Below, one piece after another: positions 1 to 10,467 of a DNA stretch of 64,000 nt. Below the pieces are notes generated by a model. That model was given only the letters and a program-made list of their open reading frames with translations. It ran no database searches and was not told the origin of the DNA. The stretch spans positions 99,924 to 163,923 of the forward strand of contig ONPU01000003.1 in the NCBI GenBank assembly GCA_900319795.1. The letters are read 5' to 3'. The translations under genes were made by a program, and so were the position numbers. The stretch's first letter is position 1. The number at the start of each line of letters is the position of its first letter. Source of the DNA: an uncultured Eubacteriales bacterium (GTDB lineage Bacteria; Bacillota; Clostridia; Lachnospirales; Lachnospiraceae).

Positions 1-1431
1 ATCAACGGGTCCTTCGCTTCGGAGTTCGAATATTTTCAGAGGAAACTGGCAGCGGAGTTCCTTATGTGGCAGAGAACGATCGTGGACGAGTACCGCCGTG
101 AAGGACAGTTCGTGACACACAATCTCGACTTTTACTGGAAGCCTGATCCGAAGAAATCTTCCCACGGCTATTCCTACGGCGTGCAGCCGGGAATCAATCA
201 TTGGGAGGCTTCCGACGCGCTGACCGTGTGCGGAGTGGACATTTACCACCCGACCCAGGAATATCTGACAGGTATGGAGATCGCGTATGGCGGCGACAGC
301 ATCCGCCCGCTTAAAGGCGAGCGCTACCTGGTGCTTGAAACGGAGGCGCAGGCGTATCCGAACTGGACGCCGTTCCCGGGACAGCTGTATCTGCAGGCGA
401 TGTCGCACCTGGCCAGCGGGGCGGAGATGGTCGAATACTGGAACTGGCATTCCATTCACAACTCCGAAGAAACATACTGGAAGGGAATCTTAAGCCACGA
501 TCTGGAAGAGAACAGGATCTACCGGGAAGTGAGGACGATCGCGGAGAGTTTCCGGAAGCTTTCGCCTTATCTGAAGGGATTCCGGAAACGCAACAGGATT
601 GCCCTCATTACGGATAACCGGGCGTTGACCGCGCTGGATTATTTCCCGGTGGCGGAAGGGGTCAAATACAACGATATTTTACTCGATTTTTACAACGCGC
701 TCTATGAGCAGAATATGGAATGCGACGTGGTGGATGCGCAGGCGGTAACGGATTCTCCGTCGTCGCTTGCCGGGTATGACGTCGTGATTACGCCGGCGCT
801 TTATACCGCGTCGGATCTTCTGATCGAAGAACTCAGAAGTTTTGTCGGACAGGGCGGGACTCTGATCAGCAGCTTCAAGTCCTTCTTTACGGACCCGCAC
901 GTCAAGGTGCGCGCGGCGCGTCAGCCCTACGGGCTTACGGATGTGTTCGGAATGTCCTACCAGGAGTTTACCGTACCGGGGCTTACGACTGTACGCGGTC
1001 TTCCGGTCCGCGGTTTCATGGAACTTGTGATGCCGGACGGCGCCGAGGTTGTGGAACGCTACGAGCATCCGTACTGGAAGGAATACGCGGCGGTTACGAA
1101 GAACGCGTTCGGCAAGGGAACTGCCTGGTATATCGGCGGCTATGTCGCGGAAGACGTGCTGAAGGACGTCCTGAAGAAGGCGGCCGCGCCGGAAGCTTCG
1201 GACTGGAAGATGGAAGACGGAAGCGATGCATGCTGGCCCGTAATCGTACGCAGGGGCGTCAATGACGCGGGGCAGGAGATCTGTTTTGTCCTCAATTATT
1301 CCATGGAAGAGCAGCGCGTGGTCTGCCCGGCGGAGGCCGTAGACCTGATCTCCGGCAGCAAGTACACAGCCGGTTCCGCTGTCGCGCTGAAGCCCTGGGA
1401 CGCACTGGTGCTGTGCACCACAGGTGCCTGA
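1..1431 (+). CDS. GH42 beta-galactosidase, C-terminal part (5' end outside window)
   Basis: The reading frame is open from base 1, so the start lies upstream; about 476 residues are visible of the roughly 650-690 usual for family GH42. The visible part begins late in the TIM barrel. The stretch VLETEAQ fits the nucleophile-Glu strand of the family, and the WNWHS segment follows it. The Rossmann-like trimerisation domain then starts near KRNRIALITDNRAL, and a short beta domain ends the protein. GH42 enzymes hydrolyse terminal beta-galactosides, or in some clades arabinosides, from oligosaccharides, usually in the cytoplasm. The stop lies 26 bases before the next gene, a GH43 enzyme, so the two are probably one glycan-degradation operon. 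Family call is firm; substrate is inferred. Confidence 0.9.
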   Translation: MNGSFASEFEYFQRKLAAEFLMWQRTIVDEYRREGQFVTHNLDFYWKPDPKKSSHGYSYGVQPGINHWEASDALTVCGVDIYHPTQEYLTGMEIAYGGDSIRPLKGERYLVLETEAQAYPNWTPFPGQLYLQAMSHLASGAEMVEYWNWHSIHNSEETYWKGILSHDLEENRIYREVRTIAESFRKLSPYLKGFRKRNRIALITDNRALTALDYFPVAEGVKYNDILLDFYNALYEQNMECDVVDAQAVTDSPSSLAGYDVVITPALYTASDLLIEELRSFVGQGGTLISSFKSFFTDPHVKVRAARQPYGLTDVFGMSYQEFTVPGLTTVRGLPVRGFMELVMPDGAEVVERYEHPYWKEYAAVTKNAFGKGTAWYIGGYVAEDVLKDVLKKAAAPEASDWKMEDGSDACWPVIVRRGVNDAGQEICFVLNYSMEEQRVVCPAEAVDLISGSKYTAGSAVALKPWDALVLCTTGA

Positions 1432-1457
1432 CCCCTCTGGTACAGAAAGGAGACATT

Positions 1458-3104
1458 ATGATCCACAATCCGATATTGAAAGGGTTTAACGCCGATCCCT
1501 GCATCTGCAGGAAGGGCGATGATTTTTACTGCGCGGTGTCCTCGTTTGAGTGGTTTCCGGGGATTCCGGTGTACCATTCGAAGGATCTGAAGAACTGGGA
1601 GCTCTATACCCATGTGCTTACGGATGAGGAGAAGCCGAATCTGAAGAGGCTGCCGAGCGCCAAGGGAATCTGGGCGCCGTGCCTGACGTATTGCGAGGCG
1701 GAAGATCTGTTCTATGTGGTTTATGGTGTGATGAACAGCATGAACGCGCGGTACTTTGACGTGGACAATTATCTTATTACGGCAAAGGATATCCGCGGGC
1801 CGTGGTCGGAGCCGGTCTATCTTCATTCGGCGGGCTTTGACGCGTCTTTGTTCCATGATGACGATGGCAGGAAATACGTTGTCTCCCTGGAGTGGGAGAC
1901 GAGGCCCGGCTATGAAAAACCGGGCGTCATCTGCATGGCAGAATACGATCCGGCGGAAAAACGCCTGATCGGTTACCCGAAGCGGTTCTGGAAGGGCGGC
2001 ACGAACCGGGGATGCATTGAGGCTCCGCACCTGACGAAACGGAACGGGTACTATTATATTATGTGCGCGGAGGGCGGCACCGGCTATAATCACTGCGTGA
2101 CGATGGGCCGTTCTGAACATGTCTGGGGGCCCTACGACGGCGACCCGATGAATCCGATCGTCACTTCTTCGCCAAATGATTCGAATGAGCGGCACGACCC
2201 GGACCATCTGAAGCCTCAGTATTACAATCCCGATTCGGTCCTGCAGAAATCAGGCCACGGCAGCTATGTGGAAACGCAGGATGGCGAAGTCTACCTCGTG
2301 CATCTGACGGCGCGTCCGTTTGTGCCGGAACTGCGCTGTACGCTCGGCCGTGAAACCGCGATTCAGAAAATGGTCTGGACTGACGGCGGCTGGCTGCGCA
2401 TGGCAGACGGTTCTTCACTTGCCAAGGAATATACGGAAGAGAGCTCTCTGCCTGAATGCCCGCTTCCTCAGATTCCGGAGAAGGATGATTTTGACAGCCC
2501 CGATCTGGGCATTCAATATTACGCTCCCCGTATCGATCCGAAGAGTTTCTGCGACCTCACATCCCGTCCGGGCTGGCTTCGGATGCGGGGGCAGGAGTCC
2601 CGCACGTCGCTCAACCGGGTTTCGTTCCTTGCCCGGAAGCTGACAAGCGTCTATGCTCAGGTGACTGTGAAAATGGAGTTCGAACCGGAGATCTACCAGC
2701 ACAGCGCCGGCCTCATGATTTACTACGACAATATGAATTATGTAAACTTGAGGAAATATTACAGCGCGGCGCTCGGAGGCCCGGCGGTGTCCATTTCCCG
2801 GCTGGAAAACGGGGAAAAGACCGTGATGATGAATACGCGTCAGAGAGTCGGGGAGGGACCGGTCTGGTTCCGCCTTGTGATCGAAGGACGCAGATTCCAT
2901 TTCGAATGGAGTGAGGACGGGGACAATTACAGCCGGATCGGCGAGGATTTTGACACGACCAGGTTTTCCGACGAATACTGCGAGTACGGGGAATTTACCG
3001 GAACATTTGTAGGTATGACCTGCGCGGACCGGATGTATCACAGGAAATATGCAGACTTTGACTTCTTTGAGTACATTGCGGATGAAGAAACCGGTCCCAA
3101 GTGA
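1458..3104 (+). CDS. GH43 glycosidase (beta-xylosidase / arabinofuranosidase type)
   Basis: A 548-residue protein with a five-bladed propeller followed by a C-terminal beta-sandwich of the kind seen in GH43 beta-xylosidases. The family's three carboxylates can be placed: Asp13 in FNADPC (base), Asp128 in FDASLFHD (modulator) and Glu188 in CIEAPHL (acid). I chose the ATG at 1458 because it follows AGAAAGGAG with normal spacing; an upstream in-frame ATG at 1413 would overlap the preceding gene and has no ribosome site. No signal peptide is visible, so it probably acts in the cytoplasm on imported xylo- or arabino-oligosaccharides together with the GH42 enzyme. The exact substrate cannot be read from sequence. 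Confidence 0.9.
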   Translation: MIHNPILKGFNADPCICRKGDDFYCAVSSFEWFPGIPVYHSKDLKNWELYTHVLTDEEKPNLKRLPSAKGIWAPCLTYCEAEDLFYVVYGVMNSMNARYFDVDNYLITAKDIRGPWSEPVYLHSAGFDASLFHDDDGRKYVVSLEWETRPGYEKPGVICMAEYDPAEKRLIGYPKRFWKGGTNRGCIEAPHLTKRNGYYYIMCAEGGTGYNHCVTMGRSEHVWGPYDGDPMNPIVTSSPNDSNERHDPDHLKPQYYNPDSVLQKSGHGSYVETQDGEVYLVHLTARPFVPELRCTLGRETAIQKMVWTDGGWLRMADGSSLAKEYTEESSLPECPLPQIPEKDDFDSPDLGIQYYAPRIDPKSFCDLTSRPGWLRMRGQESRTSLNRVSFLARKLTSVYAQVTVKMEFEPEIYQHSAGLMIYYDNMNYVNLRKYYSAALGGPAVSISRLENGEKTVMMNTRQRVGEGPVWFRLVIEGRRFHFEWSEDGDNYSRIGEDFDTTRFSDEYCEYGEFTGTFVGMTCADRMYHRKYADFDFFEYIADEETGPK

Positions 3105-3111
3105 CACCCTT

Positions 3112-3225
3112 TTCGTGCATGCCTCGTTGTTCCGTGGTATAACAGACATAAATGTCTGTTATCGTGTACAGTCGGCATATACGAATGCAGGCATTCGTGC
3201 ATGCCTCGTTGTTCTGTGGTATAAT
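3112..3225 (+). repeat. Duplicated 31-bp promoter module with two perfect palindromes
   Basis: Bases 3112-3142 and 3194-3224 are the same 31-bp sequence with one C/T difference. Each copy ends in an extended -10 box (TGGTATAAC in the first, TGGTATAAT at 3217-3225 in the second). Between them lie a palindrome with 9-bp arms and a 2-base centre (3141-3160) and another with 8-bp arms and a 2-base centre (3181-3198). No good -35 hexamer is visible, so any promoter would depend on the extended -10 or on an activator. The second copy is well placed to drive the PAP2 gene that starts at 3298. Confidence 0.7.
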
Positions 3226-3297
3226 GACCGGCAGGACTTGTGTCAGATCAGAAGGGTCCTGCGGTTATAACCGCAAAAATAAAGGGAGGTTACACAA

Positions 3298-4236
3298 GTG
3301 GACATTCAATATTTACTGTTTCTGCAGGGACTTCGGATCGCGACGGGAGGCGTTTTTGACGAGCTCTTTAACGCCATTTCCAAGTTCGCGGTCGATATCA
3401 TGCCGTTTCTGCCGTTTATCGTATTCTGGTGCGTGAACAAAAAATGGGGGTACCGTTACCTGTCGACTCTCGGCATTGGTGAAGTGGTAAACGGCGTCAT
3501 CAAACTGACGGTCTGCGCCTATCGTCCGTGGATTCGCTCGGCTGAAATTGAGCCGGCGGGAGATTCCAAGGTGGCTGCGACGGGATATTCCTTCCCGAGC
3601 GGACATACGATGAGTGGGACAAGTACTTACGGAACCACCGTAGCATGGCAGCGGAACAAACGCAGATGGCTGGCGGTCCTTTGCGGCGTGATGATCGCCC
3701 TGACGGGATTTTCCAGAAACTTCCTCGGCGTTCATACACCTCAGGATGTGCTTGTCGGCTTCACGGAGGCAGTGATTATCATTCTCCTTGTCGGATATGT
3801 TCAGAACAAAATCGACGGGGATACGAAAAAACTGGATATACTGGCCGTGATCGGCATCATCGCCGTGATCTGTGTCATTATCTATATCAAGGTGAAGCCC
3901 TATCCGATGGACTATGTGGACGGCGAGCTTTTAGTGGATCCGAATAAGATGATGAACGACTGTTTCAAAGCCTGCGGAGCATTTGTCGGGCTCATTGCCG
4001 GAAGTTTCGTCGAGCGTCATTACGTTCACTATGAGATTCCGGAGGGATCGAAAAACCTTCCTGTTCTGGCTTTTATCGGATTTATGATCGTATTCGGCTG
4101 GAAAGAGTACTTTGCTCCGGCAACGTTTGTAGCGGCGTTCGGCGGACACTGGGGCAACTTCATCGCACGCCTGATTCTCTGGTTCTTTGCGGTTGCGATC
4201 TGGCCGATCTGCATTCAGAAATGGGCCAATGACTGA
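3298..4236 (+). CDS. PAP2-family membrane phosphatase
   Basis: A 312-residue integral membrane protein carrying the complete acid-phosphatase signature: K69 to R76-P77 (KLTVCAYRP), P100-S101-G102-H103, and S139-R140 to H146 and D150 (SRNFLGVHTPQD). These residues form the active site of lipid phosphatases that hydrolyse phosphatidate, undecaprenyl diphosphate or related substrates at the membrane. Several hydrophobic segments follow the catalytic core, which makes it longer than minimal PAP2 enzymes. The start is GTG at 3298, preceded at 3281-3290 by AAAGGGAGGT. Downstream small genes follow closely on the same strand. The physiological lipid is not predictable. Confidence 0.88.
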   Translation: MDIQYLLFLQGLRIATGGVFDELFNAISKFAVDIMPFLPFIVFWCVNKKWGYRYLSTLGIGEVVNGVIKLTVCAYRPWIRSAEIEPAGDSKVAATGYSFPSGHTMSGTSTYGTTVAWQRNKRRWLAVLCGVMIALTGFSRNFLGVHTPQDVLVGFTEAVIIILLVGYVQNKIDGDTKKLDILAVIGIIAVICVIIYIKVKPYPMDYVDGELLVDPNKMMNDCFKACGAFVGLIAGSFVERHYVHYEIPEGSKNLPVLAFIGFMIVFGWKEYFAPATFVAAFGGHWGNFIARLILWFFAVAIWPICIQKWAND

Positions 4237-4256
4237 GAAGCCAGACGGAGGTGATA

Positions 4257-4517
4257 ATGAGAATCTGGGCAAAAATCTGGAAAGACGGCCATATGATCTC
4301 GGATACGACGGCGGAGGATCTCACGGACGATACCCGCACCCACAAGGTGTTCCGTCTTCTGGATGGCGTGTGCAGGGAGTTTGACCTTGCCAAGCCGATC
4401 TGGCTCGACGCCAATGTCCGGGACTTTCAGAAGCACGCGCTGACCAGGTTTACAAAGGACAGCTTCGTAGAGGATGTGGATTTCGACTTTCTGGAGTTCC
4501 GCGTCATCGATGAGTAA
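4257..4517 (+). CDS. Small conserved-type hypothetical protein (86 aa)
   Basis: A small soluble protein beginning MRIWAKIWKDGHM and ending in an acidic stretch (DVDFDFLEFRVIDE). I do not recognise a named domain. ATG at 4257 is preferred over GTG at 4251 because GGAGGTG lies at the right distance only from the ATG. It sits 20 bases after the PAP2 gene and its final bases run up to the next gene's ribosome site, so it is probably cotranscribed with the tRNA thiolase gene. No transmembrane segment or signal peptide is visible. Coding status is likely from spacing and ribosome site; function is unknown. Confidence 0.7.
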   Translation: MRIWAKIWKDGHMISDTTAEDLTDDTRTHKVFRLLDGVCREFDLAKPIWLDANVRDFQKHALTRFTKDSFVEDVDFDFLEFRVIDE

Positions 4518-4534
4518 TGAGAAAGGAGCGGACC

Positions 4535-5401
4535 ATGACACCGGAAGCCCTTTCGGAAGAGGCTCTTTTGAAGAGACGGGACGAGATTGAACGTTCTCTT
4601 CGAAAAAAATTCAAAAGCGATATTTTCGGAAAGTTCGTAAAGGCGATTGTGGACTACGAACTCCTTGCGCCGGGCGACCATGTCGCGGTCTGTATCTCGG
4701 GAGGCAAGGACTCCATGCTGATGGCCATGCTTTTTAAAGAGCTGAAGCGCCGCAACAAGATCCCGTTCGAGCTCACCTATCTTTCGATGGATCCGGGATA
4801 CGCGGAGCCCAACCGCAGGCTTATTTCGGAAAATGCGGCCCTTATGGGCCTTCCGCTTGTACGCTACGAGGAAAATATCTTTGACGTCGCCTATGCGCAG
4901 GACCATTCGCCGTGCTATCTGTGCGCGCGGATGAGAAGAGGAAGCCTGTACCGTCACGCGAAGGAGCTCGGCTGCAACAAGATCGCGCTGGGACACCATT
5001 TTGACGACGTGATCGAGACGGTCTTCATGGGAATGATGTACAGCGGACAGTACCAGGCCATGATGCCGAAGCTGCACAGCACGAACTACGAGGGCATGGA
5101 ACTGATCCGCCCGCTGTATCTTATCCGGGAAGAGGACATTATTCACTGGGCCGGTTACAACGATCTTCATTTTCTCCGCTGCGCCTGCCGCTTTACGGAA
5201 AACGCGGAAAATGCTCTCGCAACCGGCGACTCGGGATCCAAACGCCTTGAGACGAAAATGCTGATCCGGGAGCTGAAGAAGACGAACCCGTTCATCGAGA
5301 GCAACATTTTCAAATCCATGCAGAATGTGGCGCTCAACTGCGTGATCTCCTATACGTACAAAGGAGAGCGGCACAGCTTCCTCGAGCACTACGACGAATG
5401 A
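4535..5401 (+). CDS. TtcA/TilS-superfamily tRNA 2-thiolation protein
   Basis: A 288-residue PP-loop ATPase. The ATP-pyrophosphatase loop SGGKDS is at residues 55-60, a CxxC pair (CYLC) at 127-130, and further cysteines at 216 and 218. This arrangement matches TtcA-type enzymes, which adenylate a tRNA base and exchange oxygen for sulfur using an iron-sulfur cluster held by the cysteines. In E. coli the target is cytidine 32; which tRNA base this Clostridia paralogue modifies is inferred only. ATG at 4535 follows AAAGGAG by six bases; an in-frame ATG at 4517 overlaps the previous stop and has no such site. A strong hairpin terminator follows. Confidence 0.82.
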   Translation: MTPEALSEEALLKRRDEIERSLRKKFKSDIFGKFVKAIVDYELLAPGDHVAVCISGGKDSMLMAMLFKELKRRNKIPFELTYLSMDPGYAEPNRRLISENAALMGLPLVRYEENIFDVAYAQDHSPCYLCARMRRGSLYRHAKELGCNKIALGHHFDDVIETVFMGMMYSGQYQAMMPKLHSTNYEGMELIRPLYLIREEDIIHWAGYNDLHFLRCACRFTENAENALATGDSGSKRLETKMLIRELKKTNPFIESNIFKSMQNVALNCVISYTYKGERHSFLEHYDE

Positions 5402-5406
5402 AAACT

Positions 5407-5447
5407 CCCGCTGTTTGTCAGAATGACAGACAGCGGGCTGTTTTTTT
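5407..5447 (+). terminator. Intrinsic terminator after the TtcA-like gene
   Basis: Arms 5407-5420 and 5424-5437 pair over 14 positions with one G-U, around a 3-base loop, and are followed by a run of seven T residues. It closes the 3298-5401 transcription unit. Confidence 0.92.
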
Positions 5448-5546
5448 GTGCCGCCTGCCTATGGTCTGAAAAGGCGGATTTCGGTTATACTGTCCATAGT
5501 TCAAAAAGTAATGCGCGAAGCGCACATTATCAGGAGGATTTTAAAA

Positions 5547-6659
<1,113 letters not shown>

Positions 6660-6693
6660 TCGGCGATCACGGTATCATCATTTTGAAAAGTAT

Positions 6694-6727
6694 CGGTATA
6701 GCCGTTTATTGCGGCTATACCGTTTTT
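6694..6727 (+). terminator. Intrinsic terminator after msmX
   Basis: Perfect 11-bp arms at 6694-6704 and 6712-6722 around a 7-base loop, followed by TTTTT and, two bases later, another T run. It isolates the ATPase gene from the regulator downstream. Confidence 0.92.
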
Positions 6728-6755
6728 CGTTTTTCACGGGCATTTTTGCGAAAGC

Positions 6756-6785
6756 TTGTCATGACGCGGTGGTTTAGTGTAATAT
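6756..6785 (+). promoter_or_regulatory. Predicted sigma-A promoter for the PucR-type regulator
   Basis: TTGTCA at 6756-6761 and TAATAT at 6780-6785 are separated by 18 bases. The start codon at 6830 lies about 40 bases past the expected transcription start. Confidence 0.6.
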
Positions 6786-6829
6786 AGGCAGGAAGTTTTT
6801 TCGCCTTTATAAGGCAGACGGAGCCAGAT

Positions 6830-7729
6830 ATGTCTGATCTCAATCAAATTCAAAAAAGCCTTGCTGAACTGAAGAAGCTGACCGGCCTTACGCTTACGAT
6901 GGAACGGATGCCCGAAGGTTCGGAAGAGGAAGCGGCGGAGAAGCTGAACCGTCTTGTCACTGCGTGGAAGAGCAGCTACGACCGGGAAGCATTTATCCGG
7001 AAACTTCTGACCGGGACCGTCCGGGAGGACGATCTTGAAAATGCCGCGTCCCGCTTCCGCCTGAAGGAACACACCTCGCGCGAGCTCTATCTGGTCCGGG
7101 CGGGCGATCCGTTCGGACACGAAGCGGAACGGGTTCTCAAGAACCTGTTTGTCACGAAGAGCGGAGACCTTTTCGTGAAAATGAATGACCACCTGATCGT
7201 TCTCATCCGCGAACACGATCCGTCGGCCGGGCCGGAACAGATTGAAGTGACCGCCCATACGATCGCGGATATGCTGAGTACGGAAATTCTGGTCTACGCG
7301 AAGGTCGCGTACGGCCTGACGGGGGAGGCGCTGAGCGATCTTTCGGGAACTTACGGAGATGCCCTGACGGCGCTGAAGATCGGAGACATTTTCTATTCCA
7401 ATGAGCAGGTTCTGACATACGGGAGCCTGGGACTCGGAAAGCTGATCTACGATCTGCCGGTGGAAAGCTGCCGGAAGTTTCTTGCCGAGACGCTGGGTGA
7501 CGTGGATCCGGCAGGGTTTGACGATGAGACGGTGGCGCTGATCAACGCGTTTTTCGAAAATAATCTGAGTATTGCCGAAGCGTCGCGCCAGCTCTATCTG
7601 CACAGGAACACGATGAGCTACCGGCTGGACAAGCTGAGGCAGCTGACGGGGCTGGACCTGAGGGTCTTTGACGATGCGCTGTCGCTGAAGGTGGCGATGA
7701 TGATCGCGGGGCGCCTGAAGGCGGAGTGA
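6830..7729 (+). CDS. PucR/CdaR-type transcriptional regulator
   Basis: A 299-residue protein whose last 60 residues form the PucR C-terminal helix-turn-helix: the segment [22 protein letters not shown] contains the family's conserved LxxHRNTxxYRL pattern. The preceding 230 residues show no ligand-binding domain I can name; a GGDEF-like fold is common at this position in the family but is not proven here. Such regulators usually respond to a metabolite and control adjacent genes. It stands 49 bases upstream of, and in the same direction as, the aconitase-family hydratase, which is therefore its most likely target. ATG at 6830 follows GGAG with normal spacing. Confidence 0.83.
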   Translation: MSDLNQIQKSLAELKKLTGLTLTMERMPEGSEEEAAEKLNRLVTAWKSSYDREAFIRKLLTGTVREDDLENAASRFRLKEHTSRELYLVRAGDPFGHEAERVLKNLFVTKSGDLFVKMNDHLIVLIREHDPSAGPEQIEVTAHTIADMLSTEILVYAKVAYGLTGEALSDLSGTYGDALTALKIGDIFYSNEQVLTYGSLGLGKLIYDLPVESCRKFLAETLGDVDPAGFDDETVALINAFFENNLSIAEASRQLYLHRNTMSYRLDKLRQLTGLDLRVFDDALSLKVAMMIAGRLKAE

Positions 7730-7778
7730 TGGTGCAATATACTTTTGGGTATCAAGAGATGATGAAAAGGAGCGGATT

Positions 7779-10061
7779 ATGAAACTGCATGAACAAGGAG
7801 TATACCTGCTGAACGGGACCGAACTTGCCGGCGAGGCACCGGTATCGAAGGAAGAGGCGAAGAAGGGAACGATCGCCTACGGAATCCTGAAGGACCACAA
7901 CAAATCCGGAAGCATGGAGAATCTTCAGATCCGCTTTGACGCGCTGACATCTCACGATATCACCTATGTCGGCATTATTCAGACGGCACGCGCGTCCGGT
8001 CTGGAAAAGTTCCCGATCCCCTATGTCCTGACCAACTGCCACAACTCTCTGTGCGCGGTCGGCGGCACCATCAATGAAGACGACCATGTCTTCGGCCTTA
8101 CGGCGGCTCAGAAGTACGGCGGTGTCTATGTTCCGCCGATGCAGGCCGTGATTCACCAGTATGCCCGCGAAATGCTTTCCGCGAGAGGAAAGATGATCCT
8201 CGGCTCTGACAGCCATACCCGCTACGGCGCGATGGGTACGATGGCGGTCGGCGAAGGCGGGCCGGAGCTCGTGAAGCAGCTCCTTGAGCGCACGTGGGAT
8301 ATCAAAATGCCCGAAGTCGTGGCGGTCTATCTGACAGGTTCGCCCCGCCCGGGGACAGGCCCTCAGGACGTCGCGCTTGCGATCATCGGAGCGGTCTTCA
8401 AAAACGGCTATGTGAAAAACAAGGTCATGGAATTCGTCGGCCCCGGCGTGGCAGGGCTCTCGATGGATTTCCGAATCGGCATCGATGTCATGACGACCGA
8501 GACAACCTGCTTAAGTTCCGTCTGGCAGACCGATGAAAAGACGGAAGAGTATTTCGCGATTCACGGACGTCCCGAGGCTTATAAAGAGCTGAAGCCTTCC
8601 GGGGAAGCCTATTATGACGGATGCATCGAGATCGATCTTTCGGAGATCAAGCCGATGATCGCCCTTCCGTATCACCCGTCCTGCGTGTACACGATCGACG
8701 AGGTCAACGATCATCCCGCGGAGCTTCTTCGGGAAGTGGAAGAGCGCGCGAAGGTGTCCTTCGGTGAAAATGTGAAAGTCGACCTTATGAGCAAAATCCG
8801 TGACGGCAAGGTCTATGTGGACCAGGGCGTAATCGCCGGCTGTGCGGGCGGCGGATTTGAAAATATCTGCGACGCGGCGGACATCTTACGCGGACGGAGC
8901 ATCGGCAGCGGAATCTTTACGCTGAACGTCTATCCGGCCTCCATGCCGATATATATGGAACTTGTGAAAAACGGAGTATTTGCCAATCTTATCGAAACGG
9001 GCGCCGTGGTAAAGACCGCATTTTGCGGACCGTGCTTCGGGGCCGGGGACACGCCGGCAAATAACGCATTTTCCATCAGACACTCCACGCGCAACTTCCC
9101 GAACCGCGAAGGCTCGAAGGTACAGGAAGGTCAGATTTCCCATGTGGCGCTGATGGACGCGCGCTCGATCGCGGCGACGGCAGCCAACCAGGGCGTTCTG
9201 ACTTCGGCGGAGGAGTTCGCGGGTGCGTACAGCCGGCCGGTGTATCATTTTGATTCGAAGATCTATGAGAACAGAGTCTTTGATTCGCACGGCCAGGCGG
9301 ATCCGGATACGGAACTGATTCTCGGCCCGAACATCAGGGACTGGCCGAAGATGCCTGCTCTCACAGAGAATTTGCTCCTCAAGGTGGTTTCCGAGATTCA
9401 TGATCCGGTTACGACGACCGATGAGCTGATTCCGTCCGGCGAGACTTCTTCCTATCGTTCCAATCCGCTGCGACTCGCTCAGTTTGCCCTGTCCAGAAAG
9501 GATCCCGCTTATGTCGGGCGGGCGCTGGAAGTGCAGAAGGGCGAAACCGCGCGTGAACAGATGCTTGAAGAGGGGATGCCGGGTCCGGATTCCGGTGAGG
9601 CAGTCATGGCGGAACTTCCCGAGATCGGCGGGGTACTCGAATTGGTTCATGGACGTTTCCCGGAGGTTTCCTTTGAAAACACCGGTATCGGTTCGACGAT
9701 CTTTGCCGTAAAGCCGGGTGACGGAAGCGCCAGAGAACAGGCGGCATCCTGCCAGAAGGTCCTCGGCGGCTGGGCGAACATCGCGAATGAATACGCGACC
9801 AAACGCTACCGTTCGAACCTGATCAACTGGGGCATGCTTCCGTTCCTCATTCCGGAAGGAGATCTTCCGTTTGTGAACGGGGACTGGATCTTCGTTCCGG
9901 ATGTGCTTGCGGCCGTGAAGGAGAAAAGAGAGCGGATCAGCGCCTGGGCCGTACGGGAAAGCGATATTGAGGAATTCGAACTCACTTTGGGCGACCTGAC
10001 AGATGACGAACGGGAGATTATCTGCGACGGATGCCTGATCAACTACTACAGAACACATTGA
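7779..10061 (+). CDS. Aconitase-superfamily hydratase (YbhJ-like)
   Basis: A 760-residue enzyme of the aconitase superfamily. The three cluster cysteines are present: Cys355 (VIAGCAGGG) and Cys416/Cys419 in CGPCFG, so it should hold a [4Fe-4S] cluster. The N-terminal domains show [12 protein letters not shown], which matches the substrate-binding loop of aconitases, and a C-terminal swivel domain follows. Length and layout resemble E. coli YbhJ and the hydratases annotated in many Clostridia rather than citrate-cycle AcnA (about 890) or isopropylmalate isomerase. The true substrate is unknown; hydration or dehydration of a tricarboxylate-like acid is inferred. No other citrate-cycle gene is nearby, and the PucR-type regulator just upstream hints at substrate-induced expression. 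ATG follows AAAAGGAG. Confidence 0.85.
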   Translation: MKLHEQGVYLLNGTELAGEAPVSKEEAKKGTIAYGILKDHNKSGSMENLQIRFDALTSHDITYVGIIQTARASGLEKFPIPYVLTNCHNSLCAVGGTINEDDHVFGLTAAQKYGGVYVPPMQAVIHQYAREMLSARGKMILGSDSHTRYGAMGTMAVGEGGPELVKQLLERTWDIKMPEVVAVYLTGSPRPGTGPQDVALAIIGAVFKNGYVKNKVMEFVGPGVAGLSMDFRIGIDVMTTETTCLSSVWQTDEKTEEYFAIHGRPEAYKELKPSGEAYYDGCIEIDLSEIKPMIALPYHPSCVYTIDEVNDHPAELLREVEERAKVSFGENVKVDLMSKIRDGKVYVDQGVIAGCAGGGFENICDAADILRGRSIGSGIFTLNVYPASMPIYMELVKNGVFANLIETGAVVKTAFCGPCFGAGDTPANNAFSIRHSTRNFPNREGSKVQEGQISHVALMDARSIAATAANQGVLTSAEEFAGAYSRPVYHFDSKIYENRVFDSHGQADPDTELILGPNIRDWPKMPALTENLLLKVVSEIHDPVTTTDELIPSGETSSYRSNPLRLAQFALSRKDPAYVGRALEVQKGETAREQMLEEGMPGPDSGEAVMAELPEIGGVLELVHGRFPEVSFENTGIGSTIFAVKPGDGSAREQAASCQKVLGGWANIANEYATKRYRSNLINWGMLPFLIPEGDLPFVNGDWIFVPDVLAAVKEKRERISAWAVRESDIEEFELTLGDLTDDEREIICDGCLINYYRTH

Positions 10062-10064
10062 CGA

Positions 10065-10134
10065 AACAAGACAGCGGGGACAGTCCCCGCTGTCTTGTTG
10101 TCGTAAGACAGTGGGGACTGTCCCCACTGTCTTA
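10065..10134 (+). repeat. Two adjacent perfect palindromes, REP-like; may also terminate transcription
   Basis: The first has 16-bp arms (10065-10080 and 10084-10099) around a 3-base centre; the second has 15-bp arms (10104-10118 and 10120-10134) around one base. The two share the core ACAGYGGGGAC and its complement, so they are copies of one unit. This GGGGAC/GTCCCC architecture resembles repetitive extragenic palindromes mobilised by REP-associated transposases, though no such transposase is in the window. Only a short AT-rich tail follows, so termination would be weak or factor-assisted. Confidence 0.75.
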
Positions 10135-10237
10135 TATTTAGAAATGTAGAGAATGTTTAGAATGTTTCTAAAATATCAGACAATTAGTTCAATTACTTCA
10201 ATAAAGAGAGAAAACGAAATTTTATAAAAGAAAAAGA

Positions 10238-10266
10238 TTGACAATTTGGCGGGGATTTGCTATATT
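10238..10266 (+). promoter_or_regulatory. Near-consensus extended sigma-A promoter without an intact gene
   Basis: TTGACA (10238-10243), a 17-base spacer, and TATATT (10261-10266) preceded by TG at the extended -10 position. It is one of the best promoters in the window, yet the only downstream reading frames are short and broken. Confidence 0.8.
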
Positions 10267-10467
10267 ACATGTATCAAAAGAAGAACAAAATACTTCTTCA
10301 ACAAGAACCACTGACAACTCAATATTCACTCCCTGAAAGATGTCAGCGGGAGACGAGAAATCCCGGACATCACGGAACGGAGTTTCGAAATAAGGAACTC
10401 GATCCGGAAGACGAATTGGAAGAAGCAGGAGTGAATAAAGAGCCACACAAAAAGGAGGGCTTGTCCA

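Noticed and set aside
1296-2207. Minus-strand open frame of 303 codons over the GH42/GH43 junction
   Set aside because: It crosses two real genes and the intergenic ribosome site, and has no domain signature.
8886-10127. Minus-strand open frame of 413 codons over the hydratase gene
   Set aside because: It is a shadow of the conserved plus-strand enzyme; no recognisable protein pattern.
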